Below, one piece after another: positions 1 to 9,114 of a DNA stretch of 64,000 bases (position 1 is its first letter; each line of letters begins with the position of its first letter). The notes beneath the pieces are model-generated. The model was not told the DNA's origin and ran no database searches. It worked only from the letters and a program-made list of their open reading frames with translations. Source of the DNA: Candidatus Methylomirabilota bacterium (lineage in GTDB: Bacteria > Methylomirabilota > Methylomirabilia > Rokubacteriales > CSP1-6). Location of the stretch: positions 1 to 64,000 of the forward strand of contig DASTYT010000052.1 of NCBI GenBank assembly GCA_035764725.1. Direction: 5' to 3'. The position numbers and the translations under genes were made by a program.

Positions 1-547
1 GGCGCCGAAAGAAAGTCAAGGTGGTCTCCCCGAAGCGCCGCGTCTTCCAGAGGCTCAGCACCCCGGGCGCGTCGGGCAGCGGCGACTTGGTGGCGTGCTG
101 GAACACCACCACGGCATCCGGGGCGAGGCAGGCGCCGGTCGCGATGGCCTCCAGGACCGCGGCCGCCCGCGGCGACGCGTAGGGCGGATCGGCGAAGGCC
201 ACCGCGAAGCGGGCGCCGGCCGCTCCGAGCTCCTCGACCGCGCGCGCGGCGTCGTCGCGTATAATCCGCGCGCGATCGGCCAGGCTTAGTCGGTCCACGT
301 TGTCGCGGAGGGCGCGCAGGGCGTGCGGGTCCTGCTCCACGAAGACCGCGGACGGGGCGCCGCGCGACAGCGCCTCGATCCCCACGCCGCCTGCCCCCGC
401 GAACAGATCGAGGAAGGGGCCGTCAGTGAGATAGGGCATGAGCGTATCGAGGCACGCGATGCGCACCTGGTCCGTGGTGGGCCGGGTGACGCGGCCCTTC
501 GGCGTCACGAGGCGCTGACCCTTGAGCGCGCCGGCGAGAACCTTCAT
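1..547 (-). CDS. rsmD: 16S rRNA (guanine(966)-N2)-methyltransferase RsmD, 3' end cut by window edge
   Basis: Reading leftward from an ATG at 547, the frame stays open to the window edge (182 codons). It starts MKVLAGALKGQRLVTP and carries the SAM-binding motif DLFAGAGGVGIEALSRGA near residue 48 and the catalytic DPPY motif near residue 121, the signature of the RsmD family that methylates the 2-amino group of G966 in the 30S subunit. The family is about 180-200 residues long, so only the last few codons are missing. The ATG overlaps the recG stop (ATGA), indicating translational coupling. Identification is firm; only the C-terminus is unseen. Confidence 0.93.
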   Translation of the reverse strand, partial: MKVLAGALKGQRLVTPKGRVTRPTTDQVRIACLDTLMPYLTDGPFLDLFAGAGGVGIEALSRGAPSAVFVEQDPHALRALRDNVDRLSLADRARIIRDDAARAVEELGAAGARFAVAFADPPYASPRAAAVLEAIATGACLAPDAVVVFQHATKSPLPDAPGVLSLWKTRRFGETTLTFFRR

Positions 548-2712
548 CAGCCGACGCTTGCGAGGTCGAGCCGCCCGCGCCAACGGGCGAGCAGCGCCGC
601 CCGGAGTCCACGGTGCTCGGACTGGGCGAGGTCCGGGTCGCGGGCAACGAGGGCGAAGGCCTCCTGCCGTGCTTCCTCAAGGAGCGCGGCGTCACGCCGG
701 AGGTCGGCGATCCGGAAGGCGGGCAGCCCGGACTGGCGGGTGCCGATGAAGTCGCCGGGCCCGCGGATGTCGAGGTCGACCTCGGCGATCTTGAACCCAT
801 CGCCGGTCTCCTCCATGGCGGCCAGCCGCCGGCGCGCGTCGTCGGACGTCCCGGCGCTCATGAGGATACAGTAGCTCTTGTCGCTCCCCCGCCCCACGCG
901 CCCGCGCAGCTGGTGGAGCTGGGAGAGCCCGAAGCGCTCGGCATGCTCCACGAGCATCACGGTGGCGTTCGACACGTCGATGCCCACCTCGATCACCGTG
1001 GTCGACACGAGGAGGTCGATGGCGCCGCGTCGGAACTCCGTCATGACCGCGTCCTTCTCGGCGAAGCCCATGCGTCCGTGGAGCAGCCCAACGCGGAACT
1101 CGGGAAAGACGTCGTCCTGCAGTCGCTTCGCCATGTCCGTGGCCGCACGCAGGTCCAGCACCTCCGACTCCTCGACGAGGGGATAGACCACGTAGACCTG
1201 CCGCCCGGCCCTCATCTGCTCCCGCAGGAAGGCGTAGACCCGGGGCCGACCCTTCTCATCGCGCACACCGGTGACGATGCGCTGACGGCCGGGCGGCATC
1301 TCGTCCAGCACGGAGACGTCGAGGTCACCGTAGAGTGTGAGGGCGAGCGTGCGCGGGATAGGCGTCGCCGTCATCACGAGCACGTCCGGGCTCTCGCCCT
1401 TCGCGCGCAGGACCGCGCGCTGGACCACGCCGAAGCGATGCTGCTCGTCGACGACGGCGAGCCCGAGACGCTTGAAGCCCACGGTCTTCTGCACGAGGGC
1501 GTGGGTGCCCACCACGCAGCCCGTCGCGCCCGCGCGCAGCGCGTCCAGCCGCTCGCGGCGGGCCTTGCCGCGCGTGGCATTGGTGAGCAGCGTGACGTCC
1601 ACGCCCAGCGGTACAAGCAGGCGCCCCAGCGTCATGGCGTGCTGCTCTGCGAGGATCTCGGTAGGGGCCATGAGGGCAGCCTGGTAGCCGGACTCGATGG
1701 TGGTGAGGATCGCGAGGCAGGCCACGACCGTCTTGCCCGAGCCGACATCGCCCTGGAGCAGGCGGTTCATGGGATACGGCGCCGCCATATCCGCGCGGAT
1801 TTCCTTCCACACCCGCTCCTGTGCGCCGGTGAGTGCGAACGGCAGAGCGGCCCGTAGTCGCCGCCCCAGCTCGCCGGGCGGGTTGAGCGAGAGTCCGGGC
1901 CGGCGCCCCTCGCGGCTGCGGCGAATGGCGAGCCCCACTTCGAGGAGAAGGAGATCGTCGAAGACCAGTCGCCGGCGGCCGGACGCCTGCTCCGCTTCCG
2001 TGGCGGGGAAGTGGCCAGCCCGGAGCGCGGCGCCGATGGGCAAGAGCCCCCGACGCGCCAGCACCCCGGGGGGCAACGGCTCCGGCATCGCCCCCGCGTG
2101 CGCGTCCACTAGGCGCTTCTGCAGGGCACGGAAGGGGCGCTGATTGAGGCCGGCCGTGCTCGGGTACACGGGGACGAGGCGACCCGTGTGAAGCGTCTCG
2201 TCCTCGGCGTCCTCGACGATCTCGTAGTCGTCCACGCGCATCTCGAGGGCGCCGCTCCCGCGATTGGGCGGCTGGATCTTGCCGTGCACGATGAGACGTT
2301 GACCGCGCTGGATGACCCGCGCGAGGTACGACTGCCCGAAGAAGACCGCTCGAAGAAAGCCGGTGGCGTCCCGCAGCGTGACGAAGAGGGGTATCTGGGG
2401 CCGGCCTCGCGGCGGCGGGCTCACGCCCGCCACCGTGCCCGCGCACGTGCGGGCCTCCGGCCCCACCGCGAGGCGCCCCAGCGGAGTGAGCTGGCTACGA
2501 TCCTCGTGCCGCCGCGGCAGGTGCAGGAGCGCGTCCGCCACGGTATTGATCCCGAGCTTGGCGTAGAGCTTGGCGCGCTGGGGGCCGACGCCGCGGAGGA
2601 ACTGGAGTGGGGTGTCGAGGTTTTCCGGCCGCGACGGGGAGGCGGGCGTCGTGGTTGAGACTATCGGGCGCTGCCGTTTGGTCGCCAACCGGTTGCCTCG
2701 CCTTGGACCCAT
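547..2712 (-). CDS. recG: ATP-dependent DNA helicase RecG
   Basis: RecG is the branch-migrating helicase that reverses stalled forks and processes Holliday-like junctions. The product is about 721 residues from the ATG at 2712; an upstream in-frame ATG at 2769 would add 19 residues not typical of the family. Seen in order: an N-terminal wedge/OB domain (FLRGVGPQRAKLYAKLGI, then LPRRHEDRS), Walker A LQGDVGSGKT, the DEQH box (VVDEQHRFGV), motif III TATPIPRT, the second RecA fold (LLHGRMGFAEKD, STTVIEVGIDV) and QLRGRVGRG. The length is normal and nothing is missing. It overlaps the downstream rsmD by one base. Confidence 0.96.
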   Translation of the reverse strand: MGPRRGNRLATKRQRPIVSTTTPASPSRPENLDTPLQFLRGVGPQRAKLYAKLGINTVADALLHLPRRHEDRSQLTPLGRLAVGPEARTCAGTVAGVSPPPRGRPQIPLFVTLRDATGFLRAVFFGQSYLARVIQRGQRLIVHGKIQPPNRGSGALEMRVDDYEIVEDAEDETLHTGRLVPVYPSTAGLNQRPFRALQKRLVDAHAGAMPEPLPPGVLARRGLLPIGAALRAGHFPATEAEQASGRRRLVFDDLLLLEVGLAIRRSREGRRPGLSLNPPGELGRRLRAALPFALTGAQERVWKEIRADMAAPYPMNRLLQGDVGSGKTVVACLAILTTIESGYQAALMAPTEILAEQHAMTLGRLLVPLGVDVTLLTNATRGKARRERLDALRAGATGCVVGTHALVQKTVGFKRLGLAVVDEQHRFGVVQRAVLRAKGESPDVLVMTATPIPRTLALTLYGDLDVSVLDEMPPGRQRIVTGVRDEKGRPRVYAFLREQMRAGRQVYVVYPLVEESEVLDLRAATDMAKRLQDDVFPEFRVGLLHGRMGFAEKDAVMTEFRRGAIDLLVSTTVIEVGIDVSNATVMLVEHAERFGLSQLHQLRGRVGRGSDKSYCILMSAGTSDDARRRLAAMEETGDGFKIAEVDLDIRGPGDFIGTRQSGLPAFRIADLRRDAALLEEARQEAFALVARDPDLAQSEHRGLRAALLARWRGRLDLASVG

Positions 2713-2889
2713 GCTATAAAAAGGAGGCCGTCCCCCGCCACGTTTGGTATCACGCATCATCATCCTCAAGCAATTCCACCATCTTCCGAGGCACTGCGGT
2801 TGCCCGAAGTATGATCCTCCCGCCTGCCTGACCCTAGCCGCTGAGGACTGCGGGGCCTGCGCTTTAACCAGCGACCCCTGGGTTATGCT

Positions 2890-3147
2890 TCAGCCTCGCT
2901 GAACCCAATTCCAAAGGACACCAAGAACGCGGCCAAGGACGTACCCGAACGCCCCCGTTGTGGCGATCAAAGCGATGGCGCGCCCCAGGACGAACGAACC
3001 GACGGCGTATGGCGGCGTGATGAAGTGCAGCCAGAACACAAGATCGATGAATCCTTGCGCCCATCCCAGGAGTACGAGCACTGACCACATGAAGTGCCAG
3101 CCCGCGTAAAGGGACCCCAGCACCAGTCCGAGCTTGTGCGTATTCAT
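2890..3147 (-). CDS. Small hydrophobic membrane protein, unknown function
   Basis: An 85-residue protein with about three predicted membrane segments ([20 protein letters not shown], a middle segment around [14 protein letters not shown], and a C-terminal segment around [17 protein letters not shown]). The start is supported by a GGGAGGAGCG Shine-Dalgarno directly before ATG 3147. I do not recognise a named family. It lies just downstream of, and on the same strand as, the broken rtcB gene, whose last in-frame residues end only ten bases upstream. It looks intact and probably uses a signal independent of rtcB. Confidence 0.7.
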   Translation of the reverse strand: MNTHKLGLVLGSLYAGWHFMWSVLVLLGWAQGFIDLVFWLHFITPPYAVGSFVLGRAIALIATTGAFGYVLGRVLGVLWNWVQRG

Positions 3148-3156
3148 CGCTCCTCC

Positions 3157-4207
3157 CTAGCCCTTGATGTTCCCGGCCCGAGGAAGGCGACCCTCCGCGA
3201 TAGGTCGAACCGGTGAAGCACCTTCACGACCTCGCCGAGGTCCTTGTACGCGAAGCCCGCTTCCTCCGCGACGCCCGACTTCGAGGCGGCCCGGACCACG
3301 ATCCCGCGCGCCTCCATGTCCCCCATGAGCTGCTCGCCCCAGACGCGCCGCTTCGCCTGGGCTCGGGACATCGTCCGGCCCGTACCATGGACGGTAGAGC
3401 CGAAGGTCTCCGTCATCGCGTGGGCGGTATCCCAGGAGGAGCGCCGAGCCGAATCGCTTCACGTAGTCCATGCCGATCTGGTGTCCGAACCCACAAGAGT
3501 CACCATGGAGCATCACAAGCACTTGGCCCGGCCGGTCGACGCCGAGAGCGCGAGCGAGCGCCGCGTGGAGCACTCCGTCCGGCGGCACCACCTGGATCTC
3601 GAGGTAGTGATTCCCGGATCTCAGCGTGCCGAGCTGCTGGAGGCCGCGCGAGATGGCCCGCTCGCTGACTTGCTCGGGGGCGGCACCGGGGAGACAGCCG
3701 CCGCCTTCGATCCCGTCGAGGTCCTCCGGCCAGCCGTATTCGCGGTCGATGCACCAGCGGGCGCCCTGCACCATGACGTCCCGGAACTCGCTGTTGTCGA
3801 GACGCACGAATACCCGTCCACCGACTCCGGTGGGAACGGCTGCAAGGAGCGCTTCGATCACCTCCGTCAGGCGAGGGCGCACCCCCGCCTCGGTGAGGGC
3901 GGTGCGGACGAGAGCATCCCGCAGTTGATGTCGAATCCGATTCCTCCCGGAGAGATGATGCCGGTGTCCGCGCGAAAGGCGGCGACCCCCCGATGGGGAA
4001 GCCGTAACCCCCGTGCCCGTCCGACATGCAGAGGGCGGCGCGGACGATGCCGGGCAGGCACGTGACATTGGTGACTTGCTCGAGCATGTCGAGCCGGCTG
4101 GCGGTCAGGATCACGCGGCGTTCCACGCGCCCGTCGAGAGTGGCGGCCTCGACCATGAGCTGAGCGAAGGCGCAAGCTGCCGTCTCGAGCACCCGCCATT
4201 GGCCCAT
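3157..4207 (-). pseudogene. rtcB: RNA-splicing ligase RtcB, decayed (frameshifts plus internal deletion)
   Basis: RtcB joins 2',3'-cyclic phosphate and 5'-OH RNA ends. The gene can be followed only by changing frame. One frame gives NVTCLPGIVRAALCMSDGHG and GYGFPIGG. The next gives GIISPGGIGFDINCGM, with the metal-binding Asp and Cys in DINC. A third runs from RPRLTEVIEALLAAVPTGVG to GDSCGFGHQIGMDYV. After this the sequence jumps to the final part (ETFGSTVHGTGRTMSRAQAK), skipping at least 100 residues usually found between them, including histidines of the guanylylation centre. A last shift leads to the expected C-terminus AGNIKG and a stop at 3157. About 350 codons remain, against roughly 400-480 in the family. 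At least three frameshifts and a deletion make function very unlikely. Confidence 0.9.
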
Positions 4208-4279
4208 GGAGGGCTCGCGGCCAACGGCCCGGCGCGCGGGGGAACGGTCACCGGCCGCCCCCGCGCACCGAGCTCCGGG

Positions 4280-4584
4280 CTACTCGGCCTTCACGGAGAT
4301 CAGGTTGCCCTTGGCCCTCGGGGCTTTCGGCATCGCCACGGTGAGCAAGCCGTTCTTGTAAACGGCCGTGACCTTGCTCCCTTTTCCTCCTTCTCGTGCT
4401 TCTTCTCCCCCTTGATCATAAGCATCTGGCCCTCGAGGGACACCGAGATGTCCTTGGAGTCGATGCCTGGGATCTCGGCCTTCACTACGAGGGCGTCCTT
4501 GGTCTCCGAGATGTCCAGCATCGGCGTCCACTCACCGAACACGCGCATCTCGCCCACTGACTTTTCTTGCATCGCGGGCGCCAC
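4280..4584 (-). pseudogene. Small heat-shock protein Hsp20, frameshifted with internal deletion
   Basis: The first frame from ATG 4584 gives the start of an alpha-crystallin domain (GEWTPMLDISETKDALVVKA, then EIPGIDSKDISVSLEGQM, IKGEKKHEKEEKG). In the next frame the tail appears (SKVTAVYKNGLLTVAMPKAP, ending NLISVKAE at 4280). Roughly 25-30 residues normally lying between these parts (the segment ending in the F-R-R/S-F-x-LP motif) are absent at about 4380, and the frame changes at the same place. The N-terminal arm is also short. The gene encoded a cytosolic holdase chaperone but now looks non-functional. Confidence 0.85.
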
Positions 4585-5128
4585 CGAGGATCAGCGGAAA
4601 GTCGCAGGCTTGGCGAGGCGGCCGGACCGGATGCTGGGGCATGCATGCCGCAGACCGCGAGAATGGCGTGGCCGCTGGGACCAGCAAAGATCTTGTCGTC
4701 GCGATACGGCAAGGGTTTCACGGGCTATCACCCTTTCCTTGGAGCTTCGCAATTGCGATGCCAGTTCCCGCATGGCGGCAATCGCATAGTTGCCATCGCT
4801 TTCGGGACCCGGCCCCGATCGCGAAGTGGGGCGCGGCTGTCCCGCCGGGACAAAATCGCACCAGGCTTCGTTCGGCGCTGCGGCGGATTCCGGTCGGTGC
4901 GAACTGGGTAACCGCACGCTCGGCCGAAGTCCTTTGGGAAGCGGGCTCGGCCCTTCAACTAGGCGCGCTCTCATGTCTTCTCGCTTCGAAGGGGACAACG
5001 CGCGGCCCCGCGCTTCGTCAGGACGTGACCTCTGCGCTACCGGCTGGCTCGGCGGTTGCACGTTCTGAGAGCTCAAAGGGGCGAGCGACCGGGGCGTTCG
5101 ACGCTTCCGGACGAAAAAGGGGAACGCC
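4585..5128. other. Gene-free stretch between hsp20 remnant and CBS gene
   Basis: About 540 bases with no frame I can assign to a family on either strand. It must hold the promoter of the CBS gene at 5129; an AAAAAGGGGA Shine-Dalgarno lies directly before that ATG. No tRNA-like fold or strong terminator was seen. Confidence 0.4.
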
Positions 5129-5572
5129 ATGCCGAAGACGATTGCGGTCAAGCCAGTGGTGACCGCCTCGACCCGGATGACGGTCGCCGAGGCTGCCCGG
5201 GCGATGCGGTCCAAGAACCTCGGCGCCCTGGTCGTGGTCAACGCCGGCCGGCCGGTGGGGGTGCTCACCGACCGCGACATCGTGATGAATGTGGTGGCGC
5301 AGGGGAAGGATCCAGACGAGGCTCGGGTCGGTGACGTAATGCACGGGAAGCCGACGGTTCTCCAGGAGGACGCGAGCCTACTCGATGCCGCGCAGATGTT
5401 CGCGCGGACTGGCGTCCGCCGGCTTCCGGTCGTCGACCGGCACGGCGAGCTTGCGGGAATCATCGCGATCGACGACCTCATCATCCTGCTCGGCAACGAG
5501 ATGGGGCACGTCGCGGCAGCGCGGGCCGCGGGGCTGTGCCGTCCCGGAACTCGGTCGATCGGCGCCGCGTAG
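5129..5572 (+). CDS. Tandem CBS-domain protein
   Basis: A 147-residue protein made of two CBS motifs. The first runs through TVAEAARAMRSKNLGALVVV and VGVLTDRDIVMNVV. The second runs through DASLLDAAQMFARTGVRRLP and LAGIIAIDDLIILLG. Stand-alone CBS pairs form Bateman modules that bind adenine nucleotides or SAM and act as energy sensors. The start is fixed by a purine-rich Shine-Dalgarno before ATG 5129. It is followed by a broken CBS gene at 5604 and then the FBP aldolase/phosphatase, and two more CBS genes lie at 7.8-8.9 kb. The specific ligand or partner cannot be told. Confidence 0.88.
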   Translation: MPKTIAVKPVVTASTRMTVAEAARAMRSKNLGALVVVNAGRPVGVLTDRDIVMNVVAQGKDPDEARVGDVMHGKPTVLQEDASLLDAAQMFARTGVRRLPVVDRHGELAGIIAIDDLIILLGNEMGHVAAARAAGLCRPGTRSIGAA

Positions 5573-5603
5573 CCGCCGAGTCCGCGCCCGCGGGAAGGGC
5601 TGA

Positions 5604-5740
5604 ATGATGGGGAACAAGGTCGGCGACCTGATGAGCAAGCCGCAAGCCTGGTCGTGGTCGAGAACGATCGACTGGTTGGGATCCTCACTGGGCGCGATCT
5701 GCTGCGCGCTCGGACGGACCCCCACCGCAAGGAGAACCAC
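5604..5740 (+). pseudogene. CBS-domain gene remnant upstream of fbp
   Basis: The segment begins MMGNKVGDLMSKP, a typical CBS-protein N-terminus. After a deletion of perhaps 30-35 codons it continues in another frame as LVVVENDRLVGILTGRDLLR. The break lies at about 5641-5650, where the short sequence AAGC occurs twice, consistent with deletion between short repeats. The second frame has no stop and runs in frame into the aldolase/phosphatase that follows, but a strong ribosome site there (AAGGAG, 5729-5734) shows that the latter starts separately. Confidence 0.75.
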
Positions 5741-6904
5741 GTGAGGCTCACCATCTCCGTCATCAAGGCCGATGTGGGATCTATCGGGGGGCATACCAAG
5801 CCGTCCCAGCGGATGCTCGACTCGGCGAACCTGCGCATCCGTGACGCGATCAAGACGGGCCTCCTCATGGATGGCCTCGTGACTCACACGGGTGACGACA
5901 TCGCCCTCATCATGAGCCATCCACTCACGCCAGGGACGCCCGCCGTCCACCGGTTCGCGTGGGATACCTTCCTGGCGGCCACGGACGTGGCCAAGGCGGC
6001 AGGGCTTTACGGGGCCGGCCAGGACCTCCTCGTTGACGCGCCCTCGGCCAATATCCGCGGCGCGGGGCCCGCGGTGGCGGAGATCGAGATCGACCGGGAT
6101 CCCGCCGATAAAGAGCGTCCCGCCGAGCCCTTCCTGGTCTTCGCGGGGGACAAGTGCAGCCCCGGAGCCTACAACTATCCGCTCTATTCGGTCTTCTGCG
6201 ACCCCATGCACAATGGCGGGCTCCTGCTGAGCCCCAAGCTCCACCGTGGCTTCACGTTGACCATCATCGACATGGATCACAAGGGTCACGACGGCGACCG
6301 CATCATCCACCTGGACGTCCCCGAGCGGGTGTGGGACGTGGCCGCCTTGCTCCAGAATCCGGACCGGTTTGCTATTGAAGCGATCCATTCTCGCCACAGC
6401 CCCGATGAGCAGATCGTCGCCGTCTCCGCGACTCGCCTTCACAATATCGCGGGCAAGTACACCGGCAAGGACGATCCCGTGGCCATCGTGCGGACGCAAG
6501 GAATCTTCCCCGCCCCGGAGGAAGTGATCGAACCCTATACCCTCGGCCACTTCGTGACGGGGGACTGCCGGGGCTCCCATGTCATGCCGCTGATGCCGGT
6601 GGCGATCAACACGGCCGTCGCGGGACCGTATTGCCTGCCCATCATCTCGTGCATTGCCTTCTCGATGGACGCGCGCGGCCGATTCACAGAGGAGTGGCTG
6701 GATCTGTTTGGCAACGTGGCATGGGATGCCACGCGGCTCAAGGTGCAGCAGAAGGCCGACGAATGGCGCCGCCAGGGCTTCCTCGGACCCACCATGGCCT
6801 CGCACGCCGAGCTGAGCTATACAGGCATCGTCGATACCCTGGAGACGCTCGAACGCGAGTTCACCTCGCGGGCCGAGCGCGAGCTGACCGCGCCGGTGGC
6901 CTGA
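5741..6904 (+). CDS. fbp: Fructose-1,6-bisphosphate aldolase/phosphatase (bifunctional, archaeal type)
   Basis: This enzyme condenses DHAP and glyceraldehyde-3-phosphate to fructose-1,6-bisphosphate and dephosphorylates it to fructose-6-phosphate, making gluconeogenesis one-way. The 387-residue product starts at GTG 5741, six bases after AAGGAG. Its opening RLTISVIKADVGSIGGH contains the conserved metal/substrate region. YTGKDDPVA holds the Tyr and Schiff-base Lys (Y240, K243), spaced as Tyr229/Lys232 of the Sulfolobus enzyme. GDCRGSHVMPLMPVAIN and DMDHKGHDGDRI are also typical. The length is normal and the gene is intact. An open frame continues upstream through a CBS remnant, so automated annotation may call a start that is too early. 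Confidence 0.93.
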   Translation: MRLTISVIKADVGSIGGHTKPSQRMLDSANLRIRDAIKTGLLMDGLVTHTGDDIALIMSHPLTPGTPAVHRFAWDTFLAATDVAKAAGLYGAGQDLLVDAPSANIRGAGPAVAEIEIDRDPADKERPAEPFLVFAGDKCSPGAYNYPLYSVFCDPMHNGGLLLSPKLHRGFTLTIIDMDHKGHDGDRIIHLDVPERVWDVAALLQNPDRFAIEAIHSRHSPDEQIVAVSATRLHNIAGKYTGKDDPVAIVRTQGIFPAPEEVIEPYTLGHFVTGDCRGSHVMPLMPVAINTAVAGPYCLPIISCIAFSMDARGRFTEEWLDLFGNVAWDATRLKVQQKADEWRRQGFLGPTMASHAELSYTGIVDTLETLEREFTSRAERELTAPVA

Positions 6905-7519
6905 CGGCTGCCCCTCCCTCGGGCGGCTGGCCTAGCGCCCAGCCCTCGGCGCCGATCAGCGGGACGAAGGCGACCGCTTCGAGCTCCTCGCGCTCGTAGC
7001 GGTCGTCCCCCGCCCGGCCCGTGCACGTCCGTCGGACCAGCCGCTGCCCGACCCGCCAGCTTCCGACGGGCATCACCAGGCGACTGCCCACCGCGAGCTG
7101 GTCGAGCAGGGGCTGGGGCACTCGCGGGCCGCCGGCGGTGACGATGATGACGTCATACGGCGCATGTTCGGGCCAGCCAAGGGTTCCATTAGCGTGACGC
7201 ACGTGGATAGACCTCCGCGACCAGGGTCGAGAGCACCGCCGTCGAGTAGCCGGAACCGGTGCCGATCTCGAGCGCCCGGTCGGCCGGCTGCGGGCGCGCC
7301 GCCTCGATCATGAGCGCTACGATGTACGGCTGCGAGATGGTCTGCCCTTCCTCGATGGGCAGGGGCTCGTCTGCGTACGCGTCCATCGCGGCGCCACTCG
7401 GGCACGAATCGCTCCCGCGGCACCGTACGCATGGCTTCCAGCACCGCCGGGTCGTGAACCCCGCGGCGGGCGATCTGCGTCTCCACCATGCGGTCGCGCT
7501 GGGCCTTGAAGTCGTTCAT
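6861..7519 (-). pseudogene. pcm: Protein-L-isoaspartate O-methyltransferase, broken
   Basis: Pcm repairs isoaspartyl residues in aged proteins using SAM. The N-terminus from ATG 7519 reads [20 protein letters not shown] and REALF-like PRERFVPE. The next frame continues [20 protein letters not shown] and the SAM motif [15 protein letters not shown] up to AEVY. About 25 residues are then absent, and a further frame gives [20 protein letters not shown], ending near GAEGW. So there are two frame changes and one internal deletion. The tail overlaps the end of the convergent aldolase/phosphatase gene by about 40 bases. Confidence 0.87.
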
Positions 7520-7847
7520 GTCGCCCCCGCCGGAGAGGTGGCAGGCGAGCCGGTCGAGACGGGTCGCCGATAGAGAGGTCTTTGAGTACGTCGCGCACTT
7601 CTCGCCGGTTCGCTTGCGCCGGAGCTTTTGGGTGGATGTGACTTCTTCCGCCGCTCCGACAACTCAGCCGAAGGGACCGTGGAGCACTTGATCCCCGCGT
7701 AAGGCGGCACCTTCGCGTTCGTATCGCGAATGTAGTCTCCCGGAGCTTGTCGAGCGACTCCTCGAACACGGTGACGAGCGCCGCGTGTACCCCCCGACGC
7801 GCCGCCAGAACAGCCGCGCGAGTGTGTCCTCGGCCACCTCTCCGGCC
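7520..7847. other. Unassigned stretch, possibly a gene remnant
   Basis: About 330 bases between the pcm and CBS remnants. Minus-strand fragments such as FEESLDKLRE and YIRDTNAKVPPYAGIKCST look protein-like, but they lie in different frames and match no family I recognise. This may be another decayed gene. Confidence 0.3.
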
Positions 7848-8251
7848 TCAGGCCTCGACGAGCTGGTTCTGAAGGGCGCGCAGGATGTCCACGTAGCTGA
7901 TGATTCCCAGGACCTCGCGCGTGTCGGGTCGGATCACCGGGAGGGCCCCGACCCTGCCCTCGAGCAGGAGCCCGATCACGTCGGCCACCTCGGTCTCGGG
8001 GCGGACGGAGATGACGTCCGCGCTCATGCTTTCGATGACCGGGCGCGCGAGCTCGGCCCGGGCCGCGGAAGCCCCTCGAGGGCGAGCATGCGGCCGATGT
8101 CGAGGGTGCCGAGGTCTCGATCGCTCAACATGCCGACGAGAGCGCCGTCCTGGACCACCGGCACGTGCCGAATCTCCAACTCGCACATGAGGTCCCAGGC
8201 CTCGCCAATGCTCGCCTTGGGATCTACCGTCATCAGGTGGCGTGCAATCAT
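7848..8251 (-). pseudogene. Tandem CBS-domain protein with single frameshift
   Basis: From ATG 8251 (preceded by GGAGGGAGGACGCC) the frame gives MIARHLMTVDPKASIGEAWD and VGMLSDRDLGTLDIGRMLAL, a complete first CBS motif. At about 8065-8075, in a GC-rich run, one base appears to be lost. The other frame then gives ARPVIESMSADVISVRPETE and LGIISYVDILRALQNQLVEA, a complete second CBS motif ending at 7848. Restoring one base would give a normal protein of about 134 residues. This could be a real mutation or a consensus error; no deletion accompanies it. Confidence 0.8.
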
Positions 8252-8304
8252 GGCGTCCTCCCTCCTGTCATGGCCCTCCTTCCGGGGACCGAGCAAGGGG
8301 CCGC

Positions 8305-8862
8305 TTACCCTTCCGCTCCCCAGCGCTCGGGCTTCGAGAGCACGCCCTCCTCGAGGAGTGCCACGAAGCCACGGATGATATCGGTGGCCGTGAGCATGCC
8401 GACGAGCCGGTCTCCCTCGACTACCGGAAGGGCGCTGATCCGCTGCTCCCGGAGCATCTGAGCCGCGCGGCGGATGTCGGTATCGGGCCGGACGCTCACC
8501 ACACCCCAGGTCATGACGTCACGAACGGTGAGGATGTTGAGGGCGCGGCTCATGTTGCCGAGCTGCTCCTGTATCGCCGGCTCGAGGATGACCTGTCGGA
8601 GATCCCGATCGCTCACGATCCCGGCCAGACGTTTTCCCTCCAGCACGGGCAGATGCCGGATCTTTCGGGTCTGCATCTGCTTCCAGGCCTTCCCCACGGG
8701 CGTGTCCAGGCCCACCGCCAACGAGGTGCGGGACATCAGATCCTTCACGCGCAGCGCACGCTCCGGCCAGCCGAGCGCCTCGATATCGGTCACCGCCCGT
8801 CCCCGGCGTTTGGCCGCCCTCGTCCGAATGTCACGGGTGAGTGCTCTCTTGGGATGCCGCAT
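8305..8862 (-). CDS. Tandem CBS-domain protein with basic N-terminal extension
   Basis: A 185-residue protein starting at ATG 8862, six bases after AGGGGAGGAA. Residues 1-35 are basic (MRHPKRALTRDIRTRAAKRR). Two CBS motifs follow: one around DTPVGKAWKQMQTRKIRHLP and RLAGIVSDRDLRQV, the second around DTDIRRAAQMLREQRISALP and RLVGMLTATDIIRGF. Such proteins bind adenosyl ligands and are common in stress islands. It is on the same strand as the broken CBS gene at 7.8-8.25 kb and may be co-transcribed with it. Intact. Confidence 0.88.
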   Translation of the reverse strand: MRHPKRALTRDIRTRAAKRRGRAVTDIEALGWPERALRVKDLMSRTSLAVGLDTPVGKAWKQMQTRKIRHLPVLEGKRLAGIVSDRDLRQVILEPAIQEQLGNMSRALNILTVRDVMTWGVVSVRPDTDIRRAAQMLREQRISALPVVEGDRLVGMLTATDIIRGFVALLEEGVLSKPERWGAEG

Positions 8863-9114
8863 GAAATTCCTCCCCTCGTATCCACGGTGCATGTACCACC
8901 CGAGGGAGAGGGTGCATTGCAGGTGCCAAGCGGAGGTGCCGCCAAAACGGGGGCTTGGACGCGCCGTGATATCCTGCGGCACCGTGAACGATGAGTCCCT
9001 GGGGCGGCGGTGCCCACATGGGGAGCACGTGCCCCAGACGGGGGCGCACAAATCGAACGCGCCATCGGCCTTCTTCCAGCACGAATCTGGCCGTTCCGGG
9101 AGGGAGAGACCCCC

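Noticed and set aside
3157..4207. rtcB frame changes as programmed frameshifting
   Set aside because: Several shifts in different places plus loss of a large internal block are incompatible with a recoded functional enzyme.
4585..5128. tRNA or small RNA gene in the gap before the CBS gene
   Set aside because: No cloverleaf-compatible arms, no CCA-adjacent acceptor stem and no terminator were seen.
8065..8080. Selenocysteine or recoding in the broken CBS pair
   Set aside because: The break is a simple one-base frame change with no UGA at a Cys position.
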